Assembly (NCBI RefSeq): GCF_002775205.1
Contig: NC_036462.1
Coordinates: 32,603,114 to 32,667,113, forward strand
Length of the DNA stretch: 64,000 bases
Source of the DNA: Xiphophorus maculatus
Lineage: Eukaryota; Chordata; Actinopteri; Cyprinodontiformes; Poeciliidae
Direction: 5' to 3'
Part shown: one piece after another, positions 35,654-44,449 of the stretch
Layout: every line of letters starts with the position of its first letter
Position numbering within the stretch: the stretch's first letter is position 1
The notes under the pieces: generated by a model
What the model was told of the DNA's origin: nothing
The model's input: the letters and a program-made list of their open reading frames with translations, nothing else
Databases searched by the model: none
Position numbers and translations under genes: made by a program

Positions 35654-36356
35654 TTTTAAGTACAAAAGTTATTATTTTGACAGGAGCCCTGGAAAGATCA
35701 TCTGTATAAAATTCCAGCAGGTCTCCTGCAGTGAGCGTACCTTGCTCACGGAGTTCCTCCTCGGCTCCGCTTCTCACGGTTCTGCTCCTGGTTCCGGTCT
35801 GATCTCGACCGAGGTCAAAGCTGACACACTTCCTCCTCCGGACCCGGGGCCACCGGAGCCGGATCTGCCTCTCCACCAGCTCCGTGTCCTGGGAAACCGG
35901 CAGACGCCAGGCGCGACCCCCGCTGACTCCGGGCGCAGTGCGCACTCGGAAACACCCGCAGAGCCGCGAGTGAAAGTCTCTAAACGAAAGCCGCTCCGGT
36001 AAACCTGAACAAACATCCGCGAACTCCGCGCGCTGCTCCTGCTGCTGCTGCTCCGCTTCGCCACCGCCGCGTCCATCCTCCGCTTCCGGCGTCCTCTGAG
36101 CTCCGGGAAGTCCCAGCACGACGCAGAGAGCGGCGAAGTCCTCCCCGGACACCGTGTCGTCCCGGCTGGGATGGGCCAAGTGGTGGAAGACCTCCTGCAG
36201 GTACTGGTCGATTCCGGTGGCGAGGACGACGATCTCGTTCTCGGCTGCCGGATCGGGGCAGTGGTGATGGGCCAGGGCGCTGCGGAGCCACTCGCTTTTA
36301 CGCGCCGCCCGCGGAGAGGGCTGGACGCGTGGAAGCGCCAGCGCGGTGCGCCGCAT
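29385..36356 (-). CDS. efcc1: EF-hand and coiled-coil domain-containing protein 1 (9 exons, complete)
   Basis: Exons in coding order: 36356-35741, 34040-33614, 33529-33395, 32375-32317, 32239-32098, 32018-31865, 31387-31295, 29713-29644 and 29566-29385. They join in phase into 625 residues; human EFCC1 (CCDC48) is about 598. Residues 38-83, with NEIVVLATGIDQYLQEVFHH, are the family's EF-hand-like helix-loop-helix. Its loop HPSRDDTVSGED lacks canonical Ca ligands, as does the second at about 118-135. A coiled coil follows, about 206-240 and 285-393. Then come an acidic Ser/Glu-rich linker (ASDEEEDDG), a short second coil (DEAERTRLSLLEDKLTDSL) and the end NSLLISG. The role is poorly known. The ATG at 36356 was chosen because it is the first in frame; an upstream in-frame GTG is not used. 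The exon 5 donor (GTCTGT) is weak, so the linker is the least certain part. Confidence 0.8.
29644..29713 (-). CDS. efcc1: efcc1 exon 8
   Basis: Encodes NVSRTVLEKMVVDSLGIRSK and AEA. Acceptor CCCTTAG, donor GTATTT; phase 0 in, phase 1 out. Confidence 0.75.
29714..31294 (-). other. efcc1 intron 7
   Basis: Holds a 14-bp minisatellite at 30453-30520. The rest shows no exon or clear transposon. Confidence 0.6.
30453..30520 (+). repeat. 14-bp minisatellite
   Basis: Four exact tandem copies of CATTTGGTGGCGGT followed by a diverged fifth (CATTTGAGGCGG). Confidence 0.95.
31295..31387 (-). CDS. efcc1: efcc1 exon 7 (second coil)
   Basis: 31 codons, RPEDEAERTRLSLLEDKLTD then SLTLLLQLRNT. Leucine-heptad region typical of the EFCC1 C-terminal part. 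Acceptor CCAAAG (no CAG), donor GTGCTC. Confidence 0.8.
31388..31864 (-). other. efcc1 intron 6
   Basis: Contains a CA/GT-rich stretch next to exon 7 and two hairpins (31554-31590 and 31620-31642). Nothing else recognised. Confidence 0.6.
31620..31642. repeat. 11-bp stem hairpin
   Basis: TGCATGACCTT, loop G, AAGGTCATGCA. Thirty bases upstream, GTTATCAGAGC and GCTCTGATAAC (31554-31590) form another hairpin. Confidence 0.9.
31865..32018 (-). CDS. efcc1: efcc1 exon 6
   Basis: Encodes CQNNTVHRPLSPSRLELLKR and ends GGFGKVK before the strong donor AAAG|GTGAGT. The low-complexity linker gives little homology support. The frame is fixed by phases on both sides. Confidence 0.55.
32098..32239 (-). 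CDS. efcc1: efcc1 exon 5 (acidic linker)
   Basis: Encodes DAEGLQRAVEGRAASDEEED then CCSSKEKSVASRSPGCG. Strong acceptor CTCCCCCAG. The donor GG|GTCTGT is weak; it was chosen because it keeps phase with exon 6 and precedes an in-frame TAG. A second frame here also reads coil-like (KLLLLKGEERRLTQSRLRRR), so a frame slip in the assembly is an alternative. Confidence 0.6.
32317..32375 (-). CDS. efcc1: efcc1 exon 4
   Basis: Short exon encoding RIGCTCLSESQSSQPEDPS. The acceptor region CCAGCAG is a NAGNAG tandem, so a one-serine variant is possible by use of the second AG (exon start 32372). Donor GTGAGA. Confidence 0.7.
32376..33394 (-). other. efcc1 intron 3
   Basis: About 1 kb. It contains a fragment of the CAGGGTTT repeat family near 32946-33050. 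The rest has no recognised gene. Confidence 0.55.
32946..33020 (+). mobile_element. CAGGGTTT-family repeat fragment
   Basis: CAGGGTTTCTGTCAGTATAT then AAGCCTGGCAGCCCACCAGG. Matches the left part of the elements at 34990 and 54148. Confidence 0.5.
33395..33529 (-). CDS. efcc1: efcc1 exon 3 (coiled coil)
   Basis: Encodes RAEEAREALNVGLQKVRLIQ then VPQLQSKITQLETELLRY, with clear heptad spacing. Acceptor CTGACAG, donor GTACGG; phase 2 at both ends. Confidence 0.88.
33614..34040 (-). CDS. efcc1: efcc1 exon 2 (coiled coil)
   Basis: Encodes DEVGALRELVEDLRSALQG, LALEVALRRE, a Pro-rich break and then LEEAIKFNERLEEELQWAYQ. Acceptor CTTCTCCAG. The donor GTGCTC is unusual, but phase and the next exon support it. 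Confidence 0.85.
34430..34555 (-). mobile_element. tRNA-derived SINE remnant
   Basis: Read on the - strand: GTAGCTCTGTGGATAGAATA, like an A box, then GGAAGGTTGTAGGTTCGATT, with a B box GGTTCGA. It continues into a body resembling the fish SINE that ends GGGCAAGACACTAAACC. The anticodon stem is not intact, so it is not a functional tRNA. Confidence 0.55.
34990..35040 (+). mobile_element. CAGGGTTT-family repeat fragment
   Basis: CAGCGTTTTCCCCAGTGTAT then AATAGCCTGGCGGGCCACCA. Partial left end only. Confidence 0.5.
35618..35649 (+). repeat. ATT trinucleotide microsatellite
   Basis: About ten uninterrupted TTA units, 90 bp from the exon 1 donor of efcc1. On the transcribed strand it reads as AAT repeats in the intron. 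Confidence 0.95.
35741..36356 (-). CDS. efcc1: efcc1 exon 1 (EF-hand-like region)
   Basis: 205 codons plus one base, starting MRRTALALPRVQPSPRAARK. It has very high GC, a Gly/Glu/Gln-rich patch (GRGGGEAEQQQQEQRAE) and two degenerate EF-hand-like segments. Donor GCAAG|GTACGC. Confidence 0.87.
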
Positions 36357-36700
36357 GGCCGCACTCACTCACCGCACGGTCAATTTTAAAAGGGATTTGA
36401 CCCCGCAGCCCCGCAGACCGGGGCTCTCAAACGCATCTCGGCGCAGGCTGGGAAGCTGTCGCGCTTCCGGGGGCCTCAGCGCAACTTCGATTTCCTCCTG
36501 AGGCTCTTCAAGTTCTGATTTGATCCCTGCGGGTGGAAAAAAAAAAAAAAGCAGCTCCGACTCCACCCTTTGTGTGCACACTCCAACCGCAGGACCAATA
36601 AAGCGTCCAGAGCTGCTGGTTTGATCCCTGTTACCAAAGCGGGTCGAATATCATCTAATCCAGAGAGAGAGAGGAAGAAAAAAAACATCTAACAGTCCTG
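36357..36700 (-). promoter_or_regulatory. efcc1 5' flank / CpG-rich promoter region
   Basis: GC-rich DNA with frequent CpG continues from exon 1 to about 36480. There is an ATTGG (CCAAT box on the opposite strand) near 36592. No TATA box is evident. The transcription start cannot be placed. Confidence 0.4.
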
Positions 36701-36944
36701 AGGGAGAACAAGACAATAGAGTCAATGGAGCAGTGAGTCAATCCTCAGGTTTCCATGGTGACTGGTTCTTACAGTAGGATCTGTAGAGACTGAAGGCATT
36801 TGGTGGCACCTGTCCTCTGGATCAGTCAGCCGAGGCTTTGCACCTTTCAGACTCACATCCTGCATGCTGGGCTGACAGGGTCCGATTTTTTATTTAATTT
36901 TTTTAAAATCAAGTTTATTTTTATGGTACATTTCAGCAACAAGG

Positions 36945-37080
36945 CCCAATGACAGACTGGCGACCTGTCCGGGTGGCGACCTGTCCGGGTGACCCCGCCT
37001 CTCCCCCAGTTGACAGCTGGAGACAAACAGGGTCCTGACCCCAGTGGGACAAGGCTGGACGAAAATGGATGGATTTCAGC
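36945..37080 (+). mobile_element. LINE 3' tail remnant with short tandem duplication
   Basis: GGCGACCTGTCCGGGT occurs twice in tandem, followed by GACCCCGCCTCTCCCCCAGT and GAAAATGGATGGAT. This is the familiar 3' tail module of teleost non-LTR elements. Confidence 0.6.
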
Positions 37081-37360
37081 AACAAGGCAACTCAAAGTGT
37101 TTTACGTCACAAAAACACAAAATCATAACTGTGAAAACCAGTGACAGACATTAAAATCATCAGTAAAGCGTTGCGTTACACCAACACATTGTTTGACTGA
37201 ATGAAAGTATGAATGAATGAAAACGTATAAGGTCCATGTCAGGTGAGTCAAAACTATGAAGTTATATGATTTTTATTTTCAATAGGGGTTGAAAATTAAA
37301 AATTAAAATTAAAATAATTTTAATTTCATTTATAAATTTTCAAAATAAAAAATTAATTTT

Positions 37361-37395
37361 TTTATGCAAAGACTGTCTTTGCATAAAGACAGTCT
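37361..37395. repeat. Two overlapping, mutually exclusive hairpins
   Basis: TTTATGCAAAGA/TCTTTGCATAAA (loop CTG) overlaps AGACTGTCTTT/AAAGACAGTCT (loop GCAT). Confidence 0.92.
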
Positions 37396-38070
37396 GATAT
37401 GACATCAGTTTAATCTTTCATTTTTATGACCTTCCCTTTAATTAAAAGTTCTTTTTTTTTTTTTTATTCCAGGAAATTTTTTTTAATTCCCGTGGCTTTT
37501 GTTTGTCAGTCAGTGGAGAGGTCAGAAGGTCATGAGAGAGGAGAAGACATGCGGCGAAGGACTTGAACCTGCGATGGCCACATTGAGGACTGACACGCCT
37601 TCTCCTGTCACGCCCTAAATTATTTCTTCAGAGGTTTACATATATATTTTTCATTTTTGGATTTGATAGAACCCAAATCAAACTGTACAGCCTGTGTCAA
37701 ATGTAGTGTCACATCAGCCGGAGTTTCTCCTGACAGGATTTAGTCACGTTTAACACGACTTACCATGACTAATGTGTAAGTTATGTCATGTTCCAGAGTT
37801 GCACCATTCAGCATGGCTCTGGTTTGTTGGGCTGTTGCATGACTGGACGACTGCTCTCTCTGGTTTATGCTGTGCAGCTTTTTTTCTCTTGCCTTCTTTT
37901 TGCCTTCCAAAAGCCCTAATAATACCAGAACTCTGAACCTTTGATAGTTACAGTTAGTTGACGGGACTTTTAGCACGTTACCAACAAACGGGAACGTTTC
38001 TCAGGAGCATTAACTGAGCTTGTGGGGCTACAATTGCCGCAGTCATATGGTTACCTAAGGACACAGAAGT

Positions 38071-38148
38071 CTTATCATCACTTTTATCGTTATCACAATA
38101 GTACCGCAAAATACAGTGATAAAACTTTAAGTCCATATTCCCCACCTC
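38071..38148 (+). mobile_element. Partial copy of the AGGGGTGGGC hAT-like MITE
   Basis: CTTATCATCACTTTTATCGT, CACAATAGTACCGCAAAATA and AAAACTTTAAGTCCATATTC match the right end of the element at 3373-3735. Confidence 0.6.
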
Positions 38149-38549
38149 TAATTTCCAGTATCACTACAGTTCATTTAAAGTTATGGGCTTTTCTCTCTCT
38201 TAGTGTTTCTGGTAAGTCATCAAAAAACTATATATTGTATTGGAAAGTTGATATAATATTTGGATTCCAGAACCCGTGTAGAACACAGCAGGCTTGAGAC
38301 GAGTTGCTTTAGATCTTGTTCTTCTTCTTGAACCTCCTGATTGAGTCTTTTTTTTTTTTGTTTGTTTCGTTTTGGGAGGCTGCTCACTCCAGGAAAGCTT
38401 CACAACTGTTCCAGGTTTCTACTTCTGTTGAATAAAGTCCCAAAGGCTCGGAAATAATTTTGTTACCCCTTCCAGACTGACATATGTGCAATGTTTTATT
38501 CCTGTTACTGATTTCTCTTAGATCGTGGCGCAACGTGTTGCTTTCTTTC

Positions 38550-38811
38550 AGCCCGTTTGGCCTACTTCATGTTGCCTGGTAGGTTCTGTTTCAATGATTT
38601 CCAAATTCTACGGGCCAGCCAGTCAGCGGGCCTGGCTGTGGCTGGAGAAATTGAACTCAACTTTCCAGAAAACGTTGTTAAAGAGATCATTGATTACTTC
38701 TTCACATTGGGCCACTTTGGTTTCGAGGACATTTCCATTTTAAAACTGGTTGAAAACGGCCTGTGGTATATTAATCCAGGTTGTCTCCGTGTGAAACATT
38801 GTGAAAAATAA
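38550..38811 (+). pseudogene. Exon-like open frame, possibly a transposon relic
   Basis: After a pyrimidine tract and CAG, an open frame encodes RLAYFMLPGRFCFNDFQILR, then VVKEIIDYFFTLGHFGFEDI and ends in a stop. The last stretch loosely resembles the N-terminal helix-turn-helix of teleost integrase-like transposon proteins (YF-x-LG-x-x-x-x-EI). I cannot assign a family. It could also be a lone diverged exon. Confidence 0.25.
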
Positions 38812-39978
38812 AATGAGAGTGAAAGGACAATGTCTGATGAAAAATAGTACATCGGTAAATGTACATACGAATCTACTACATTGTCCATTCCTCTTAAGAG
38901 TTGAAGTAATCTAAGTAGACTGGTACATATTGCAGTTGCTGCTGCTGTACAGGTGAGTCACCTGAACCTGAGCTCACAATGAAAGACTACAGTCTCTGTT
39001 TTGCCTTTGTCTCGATTCTGAATGCTAACCGCAGAGCTTCCCAGTGACTCACCTGGGTTTTCTTTAGATTTTTTTTTTTTTCTGCCTTTGATAAGCTGAG
39101 TGTGCTTTTTGAGTCAGCTCTGCTAAAAGGCCACAAATCTTGCGTTTCTGAAAAACACAGATATTCTTTGTAGAGATGCACTTAAATCATCATGAGTAAA
39201 ACTGTCACTGGTCACCTGAGAGCTCAGGTCTGAACTGCACAAGAAGGCAGACAGAGTGGTTCCACTCTTCAGCGTTTCCATGAATGTTTTTATTAGCGTC
39301 GCATTGCAACTGGATGGTGGAATCTGCAAAACTCAAAATAATTCCTTTATTTCGCAAAAAAGATTCCTCTCTTGGCTTTTCCAAAAAAAGAGTTAACACA
39401 CTAAAGGAGACAAATTAAAAGAATAAGTTCTGACTAACATTTATCTCCCGTGACCAACCGGCCTTTTCCTCTGTTCGCATCTTTCCGGACAGTTCCACGA
39501 CGTGTGAAAACATTGCCAACGCTAGTTAACACCACAGAACAAAACTCTCAATTTTTCTCCATTTTCTCTATGCTACTTTCCCCTTCCTGTTTATTACAGC
39601 CAATTGTAACGTCGGCATCTGATGAAATTACGTTTTTGCGTGGCCTGGTTGATTGGTACCCAGTCGCTAACATTTGGCCGTAACGTAATGCGCCAGTTCA
39701 ACGCTAAGAAGCTAACCAGAAATTGTGTGCATTGTAAACAACCATGCCCTGCCGCTAAGAGAGAAGTGTTTAGTGCTTGATTATGTAAACTGAAGGAAGA
39801 TAGAATGACATAAGCTTGAACTGCTAGCAACCGTTAGCTAATCTGCCATATTAAAAGTAGTTAGCAAGACCCACTGGTTTTAGGACTTGCTATTTTAAAA
39901 TGACAGTTTCTAGATATGAGTTGCTGACTTTGAAACAAACAGAGTCTGACAACTGAAACGTTGCCACAGAAGCGTACA

Positions 39979-40140
39979 CTGCTGGTCAGAAGTTTACATA
40001 CACCAAGACACTTCCTTTTTCAAGGTCGAAGGATGATACATCAAAAAATTTGAGAGAATAAAAAAAACACGAATTGGGCACAAAAGTTTGATTTGAATGA
40101 AGACTTTCTGTGGTTGGGTCAGAATTACACATACTGTTAA
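39979..40140 (+). mobile_element. Tc1/mariner-like terminal fragment
   Basis: CTGCTGGTCAGAAGTTTACA then TACACCAAGACACTTCCTTT resembles the terminal repeat of fish Tc1 elements of the Sleeping Beauty kind. No transposase follows. Confidence 0.5.
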
Positions 40141-41919
40141 AAATACATAAAAGCACCCCGTATTATTAGGGAAAATGTCCCTCAGCAACCTCATTCTTTC
40201 TATAGCAACAAGGACCTGGTAGGATTCTGTATGCCCAGTCCAACAAAATCATGAAGCACAGCAACATGTTGTCACAAGGAGCTAGCTCCTCTGTTCTGAC
40301 TGGTTCTTGTTGGGGTTTTTTCCATGGAATTCTCTTGGTCTTATGTGGAAGACGGGCCCAAAAAGCACACAGGCTTAGCATGATGACATAATAAATGTTT
40401 TGCCCCAAGTGTTCTCCTGCCTCCCTGAATGAAGGGTAATCAGCTGTGCGTTTCTGAAAGACTGCTCCGGCTGTCGTCCTGCAGCTGCTGCCTGCTGGGG
40501 GTGAAAGGACTTCATCTGAAAACCAAAGCATTGTGGGGGGGGGAGCGCTCCGCAGCAATATCCGTGAGCTAGCTAGTGTGTGTGCTCACGCAAGCGTGCA
40601 CAAGTGTCCTGCTGTTCACCTTTCACAGTGGGAGTGGCACACTCTCGGTATTGACAGGAGGCTGGGTTAATGCTTTGTATTGTGTTGCCATATGCTCATC
40701 TGGGGGGTTGACAAAAAAAAAAGAAAGAAAAAAAAGGCAAATAAAGCCACAAACCACTGGAGTGTTTCTTTGAAGTGGGGATGCTGACAGAGATGTTGAG
40801 TCCAGCAGATCCAGGAGTGACCCTGTAACAGTCACAGTCACTGTGCCACGCCTGTGGATGTTATGGTCCAGGAAAACTCAGGTCTGCAGCAGAACATATT
40901 TGACTTCTTCCACAAGGAGGGTTAGCCACCAGATGAAACCAGACACTAAACGGCTAACTCCGCATTCATGGGAAATTGGGTGGAAGGAAAAGGTGTCCAC
41001 AAGCAATGGGGATAAGAGCTATGACGCAGTTTCAGCGCTAAAATTAAAAGTTTTGCACAACTAGCGTGGCTACATCCTCCTCACAGGAGGCTATGTCCAT
41101 TCTGAAGGCTGATTAATGATAGGCTGGCGCCCTAACTAAACAACCGGAGCAGGCAAATGAGAAGGCGATTACTAGCACCAGCTAGAGCTAGCCTCTCCTA
41201 CTAGCTACCTCTTACTAGCTAGAAGGAGACGCTAATGACTAGCACGCCTCTCTAAAGAGCAAACAGTAGTTATTGAAGACCTAAGCACAATATCTCATGA
41301 GGCTAGTTTTATTAAACAATATTAACACTCACAGACAGGGGCGATTCTAGGATCTGAGCTTTAGGGGTCCTGAGCCCCCAGCAGGGCAAAGACCCACGAG
41401 AAGATATTCGTTTGTGCAGTTTTCTGAATCTAACTGTTTATTTACATACATTCACAAACAAAATTAAGAGACATGTTGTCAGTAATTCAAAGAATAAATG
41501 TGGTATTCTCATTTAGTGACGTAATTATATTAGCTGTGTTACCACTCCCTCGCCACTAGAGGTGGTAGCACGCCCGAAAAGATGCGACTATGGAGCAGAT
41601 TTAGAAGTACAATGAAAGCTACAGAATTTGGTAAAAACTGTGAGCTGCGCTGAAGTAAATAAAAGACACAAGCTGCTGAGAGTGGAACTCCTTCCTAAAC
41701 ATGAAGATATATCACAGATTTCAAAAGAAAATAAAAACGGGAGACCGTGGATAATATAAGAAATAGCGCCCCCTTCACTTCCGGAGTGCAGTGGTCCCAT
41801 TTCCAAATAAGATATGAGACTGACAGTGGTCCGTCCCCGCCCCTTCCTGTTTGCTGCAGCGAGGTCCTTCTCCCACAGCCTTTGTTGGAAATGTTTGGTT
41901 TTGAAATCTAGAAGGCCGG

Positions 41920-41976
41920 ACAGTGTGTGTGTGTGTGTGTATGAAGGGGGGTGGGGAGGGGGGGGGGGGGGGGGGT
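41920..41976 (+). repeat. GT microsatellite followed by long G run
   Basis: GT repeat, then GAAGGGGGGTGGGGAGGG running into about 20 further G. On the - strand this is a long C tract. Confidence 0.9.
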
Positions 41977-42124
41977 CTGATGAGAGTGCATTTGCAAAAA
42001 CCTGAAAAAAAAGTGTGACAACTTTGCCGAACCACATGTGCTCTGGAGACGCAGGAGGAACCCAACTATTTTATCATTTGCGAGTATAATAAGGTAACAG
42101 TGAGTCTTTACTGTACCCTTAGAG

Positions 42125-42588
42125 CAGTGGTCCCCAAACTACGACCCGCGGGCCAGATGCGGCCCGCCTCCACATTTGGTCCGGCCCCCTGAACAATACC
42201 AGAGTATTTTCATATATGTGCATTTTTATTTGATAAGTTGGACTTTTGCAATAAAATAAATGTTCATTAATAATGAACTTTATTTATTATTAACTACTAG
42301 TTAGTAACTGTTTTATACATGCATATAATTGACCCTAACCCTTTTTTTATGTGGAGAACCCAGTGTTATTTGGTTATTATTTATTTCATAAATAGTGTTA
42401 TTTCCTGACTTTTGTTCTCTGAAGAATCCAGAAAAGGTTGTTTGATTGTGCTTTCTGAAAAACAATACATTTTTATGTTTGGCACTCTTACAATCGTCAC
42501 ACTTTTTCTGTTACAAACTGACCCCGGCCCCCCATCAGAGAAGGGACAAGTTATGTGGCCCTCACAGGAGAAAGTTTGGGGACCCCTG
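42125..42588. mobile_element. hAT-type MITE with 8-bp target duplication
   Basis: Starts CAGTGGTCCCCAAACTACG and ends AAGTTTGGGGACCCCTG (inverted). It is flanked on both sides by CCTTAGAG (42117-42124 and 42589-42596). The eight-base duplication and CA..TG ends are hAT hallmarks. No transposase. It sits 110 bp upstream of the tmem147-like start codon. Confidence 0.85.
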
Positions 42589-42697
42589 CCTTAGAGTTTT
42601 AACTCTTAAGGTGGCCTATGATAACCTGTGATGGGTGTTTGTTATTTTCTTATGTTTATTTTTGTCTCTGTACAGGAAGCTGATGTTCACCGACACA

Positions 42698-44449
42698 ATG
42701 ACACATTTTCACTTTGGAAACTGCTTTGCCCTGGCCTATTTCCTTTACTTCATCACATACAGTACAAATGCAGCAGCCTGTGAGTATTTGATTTATTATT
42801 CTCTATGCTTTCAACTGCTTGACTAAAGTTACAAAAATAAGAATTATATTACTTTGTGTACTCATAGTAGACTCCTGCCCCCCTTCAGCAGCAGCAGTAA
42901 CATGTTCTGAGACTCTTACCGTCTCTTATAAGCTTCTTAGTAACGTCAGGTTTTTTTGGTCATGTGACAGTGATGCAGCAAAGGATTGTGGGGGGTTCAG
43001 CTGAAGGACAGAAGTAGTGATGAAGTCAGCAGTGTGGTCGTTTTCTTCAAGGGGACAAAAGGATAGTAAAATACATATAGTATCATAAATATTGATAACA
43101 CATATCGGCATCAGCCCAAGTTTCCAAATCGGTGCATCCCTACATCTTTTATTAGTAATTAGTGTTTTTATTGCAGCTGGCGTTTCTCAAACATCAGTTT
43201 CTCTGTATTCATCAGAAAAAGTAGATCCTTAACACTGTGATTTCCAAAAGTGCAGTTTTGGCATGTTTCATGACAAACATCCTTTGACAGGTCAAAAATA
43301 AAAACCTGTTCCTGTTATGAGCTGAAAGTCACTTGCTGCATGAAGACCTGCAGATACGTCTAGAGGTGCCACAGAAAATCCACCTTACATTTAAAACAGC
43401 CTCTCTCTGTTCTTACTCTATAATTTCTGTTACCTCACAAATCCTGAAAATAGTTTATTCTCGCAGTAACAGCAAGAGGTGGTGGCCATTTTGAATGTTG
43501 TGTTCACTGACTCAGATAACAGGGTCTGATTTTGGAGTTCCCGGCCGGTTTCTCAGTGCTTCTTTACTTTTCATCATTGCTCTTCTACCATCATTATCCT
43601 TCTGTCTATTTAGATGCTGTTTCTCGCTACATTTTTCCCAACCTGGGAAGGAGGAGCCGGTGTTTCTGACTTTGCAAGGGTGAGTAGCAAAACCTTTTAT
43701 TGCAGAACTAAAATCAGAAGAGAAACTCAAAGTGATTTACATCCCGCTTGGTAATTTTGCTTTGTCTTTTAATCCCAAAATTGTTAAGTGGTGCAGATCA
43801 GCAAAAGGCAAAAGGCTGATCTGAAAGAGGTTTTTGTCTCGGTGTAGAACCGCATTTATTTGTTTCTCAGGAGTTCATGAAGGCCACAGTGGACCTGGCT
43901 GACCTGCTGGGTCTCCATCTGGTGATGCTGGGAAGGGAGAGTATAAGATCATGGTTGCTGCCATGGGCTGGGCGACGGCGGAGCTCGTGACGTCGAGGTT
44001 AGCAGTGACTTTTCCTGCGAAGAAAACTTTTCAGTGAAACTTCCCCAGCTGTGTAAAAACTGCATGTTTGTTGTTTGTTCAGGTTCCTTCCCCTGTGGGT
44101 CGGCGCCAGAGGAATCGGGTTTGATTGGAAGTACATCCAGATGAGCTTTGACTCAAACATTAGTTTGGTGAGTAGCTTTACGACTTACACGCTGTGCCTT
44201 ATTTCTTTTTATTTAAACTGTTTAACTCTTGATTGCCTTTTCATATGACGGATTCCTTTGTTTTTTTTAATGATGGAGCGATTTGTTTCCACACATTTTT
44301 AATGGGTTTGTTTGTTTAGACATTATATACCTGAATAATAGTGTGTGTTTGTGTGCATAGGTCCATTACGTCGCCATGGCAGCTGTCGTTCACCCGATAT
44401 GACCTCCCTAAGACCTTCAGGCTGCCTGTTGCCATGCTGCTGGCTCTGT
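42698..44449 (+). pseudogene. tmem147: TMEM147-like unprocessed pseudogene
   Basis: TMEM147 is an ER multi-pass protein of the translocon back-of-Sec61 (BOS) complex. Recognisable exons: 42698-42779 (MTHFHFGNCFALAYFLYFIT), 43614-43679 (MLFLATFFPTWEGG), 43871-43997 ([19 protein letters not shown] then, in another frame, [20 protein letters not shown]), 44083-44167 ([19 protein letters not shown]) and 44361-44449 (VHYVAMAA then, shifted, FTRYDLPKTFRLPVAMLL). Exon 43871-43997 is 10 bases shorter than expected, breaking the frame. The last exon has a second break near 44390. The exon for the FWKCVQAG-type segment and the C-terminal exon are not found. GT-AG sites remain at all visible junctions, so this is a duplicated, intron-bearing copy. 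Assembly error is the alternative for the frame breaks, but not for the missing exons. Confidence 0.8.

Larger units (their letters stand above)
34041..35740 (-). other. efcc1 intron 1
   Basis: Contains a tRNA-derived SINE head (34430-34555), a CAGGGTTT-family fragment near 34990-35040 and TTG and ATT microsatellites at 35514-35535 and 35618-35649. No exon. Confidence 0.6.
36701..42697. other. Intergenic region between efcc1 and the tmem147 relic
   Basis: No intact gene. It contains a LINE 3' tail (36945-37080), overlapping hairpins at 37361-37395, a possible SINE B-box near 37563, an hAT-MITE fragment at 38071-38148, an exon-like frame at 38550-38811, a Tc1-like end at 39979-40140, a poly-G run near 41945 and an hAT MITE at 42125-42588. 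A 130-codon - strand frame at 40166-40558 is unrecognised. Confidence 0.6.

Noticed and set aside
35538..35740. Continuation of the efcc1 exon 1 frame past the donor
   Set aside because: The extension reads through the ATT microsatellite (poly-Asn). Phase and the next coiled-coil exon show a splice at 35741.
35774..36364. 196-codon open frame overlapping efcc1 exon 1
   Set aside because: Shifted frame of a GC-rich exon; composition explains the lack of stops.
36366..36368. In-frame GTG upstream of the efcc1 ATG as a start
   Set aside because: Vertebrate initiation at GTG is rare; the ATG at 36354-36356 begins the recognisable N-terminus and is preferred.
40166..40558. 130-codon - strand frame
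   Set aside because: Looks protein-like in length, but no motif or splice context recognised and it lies next to transposon ends. Left unannotated.
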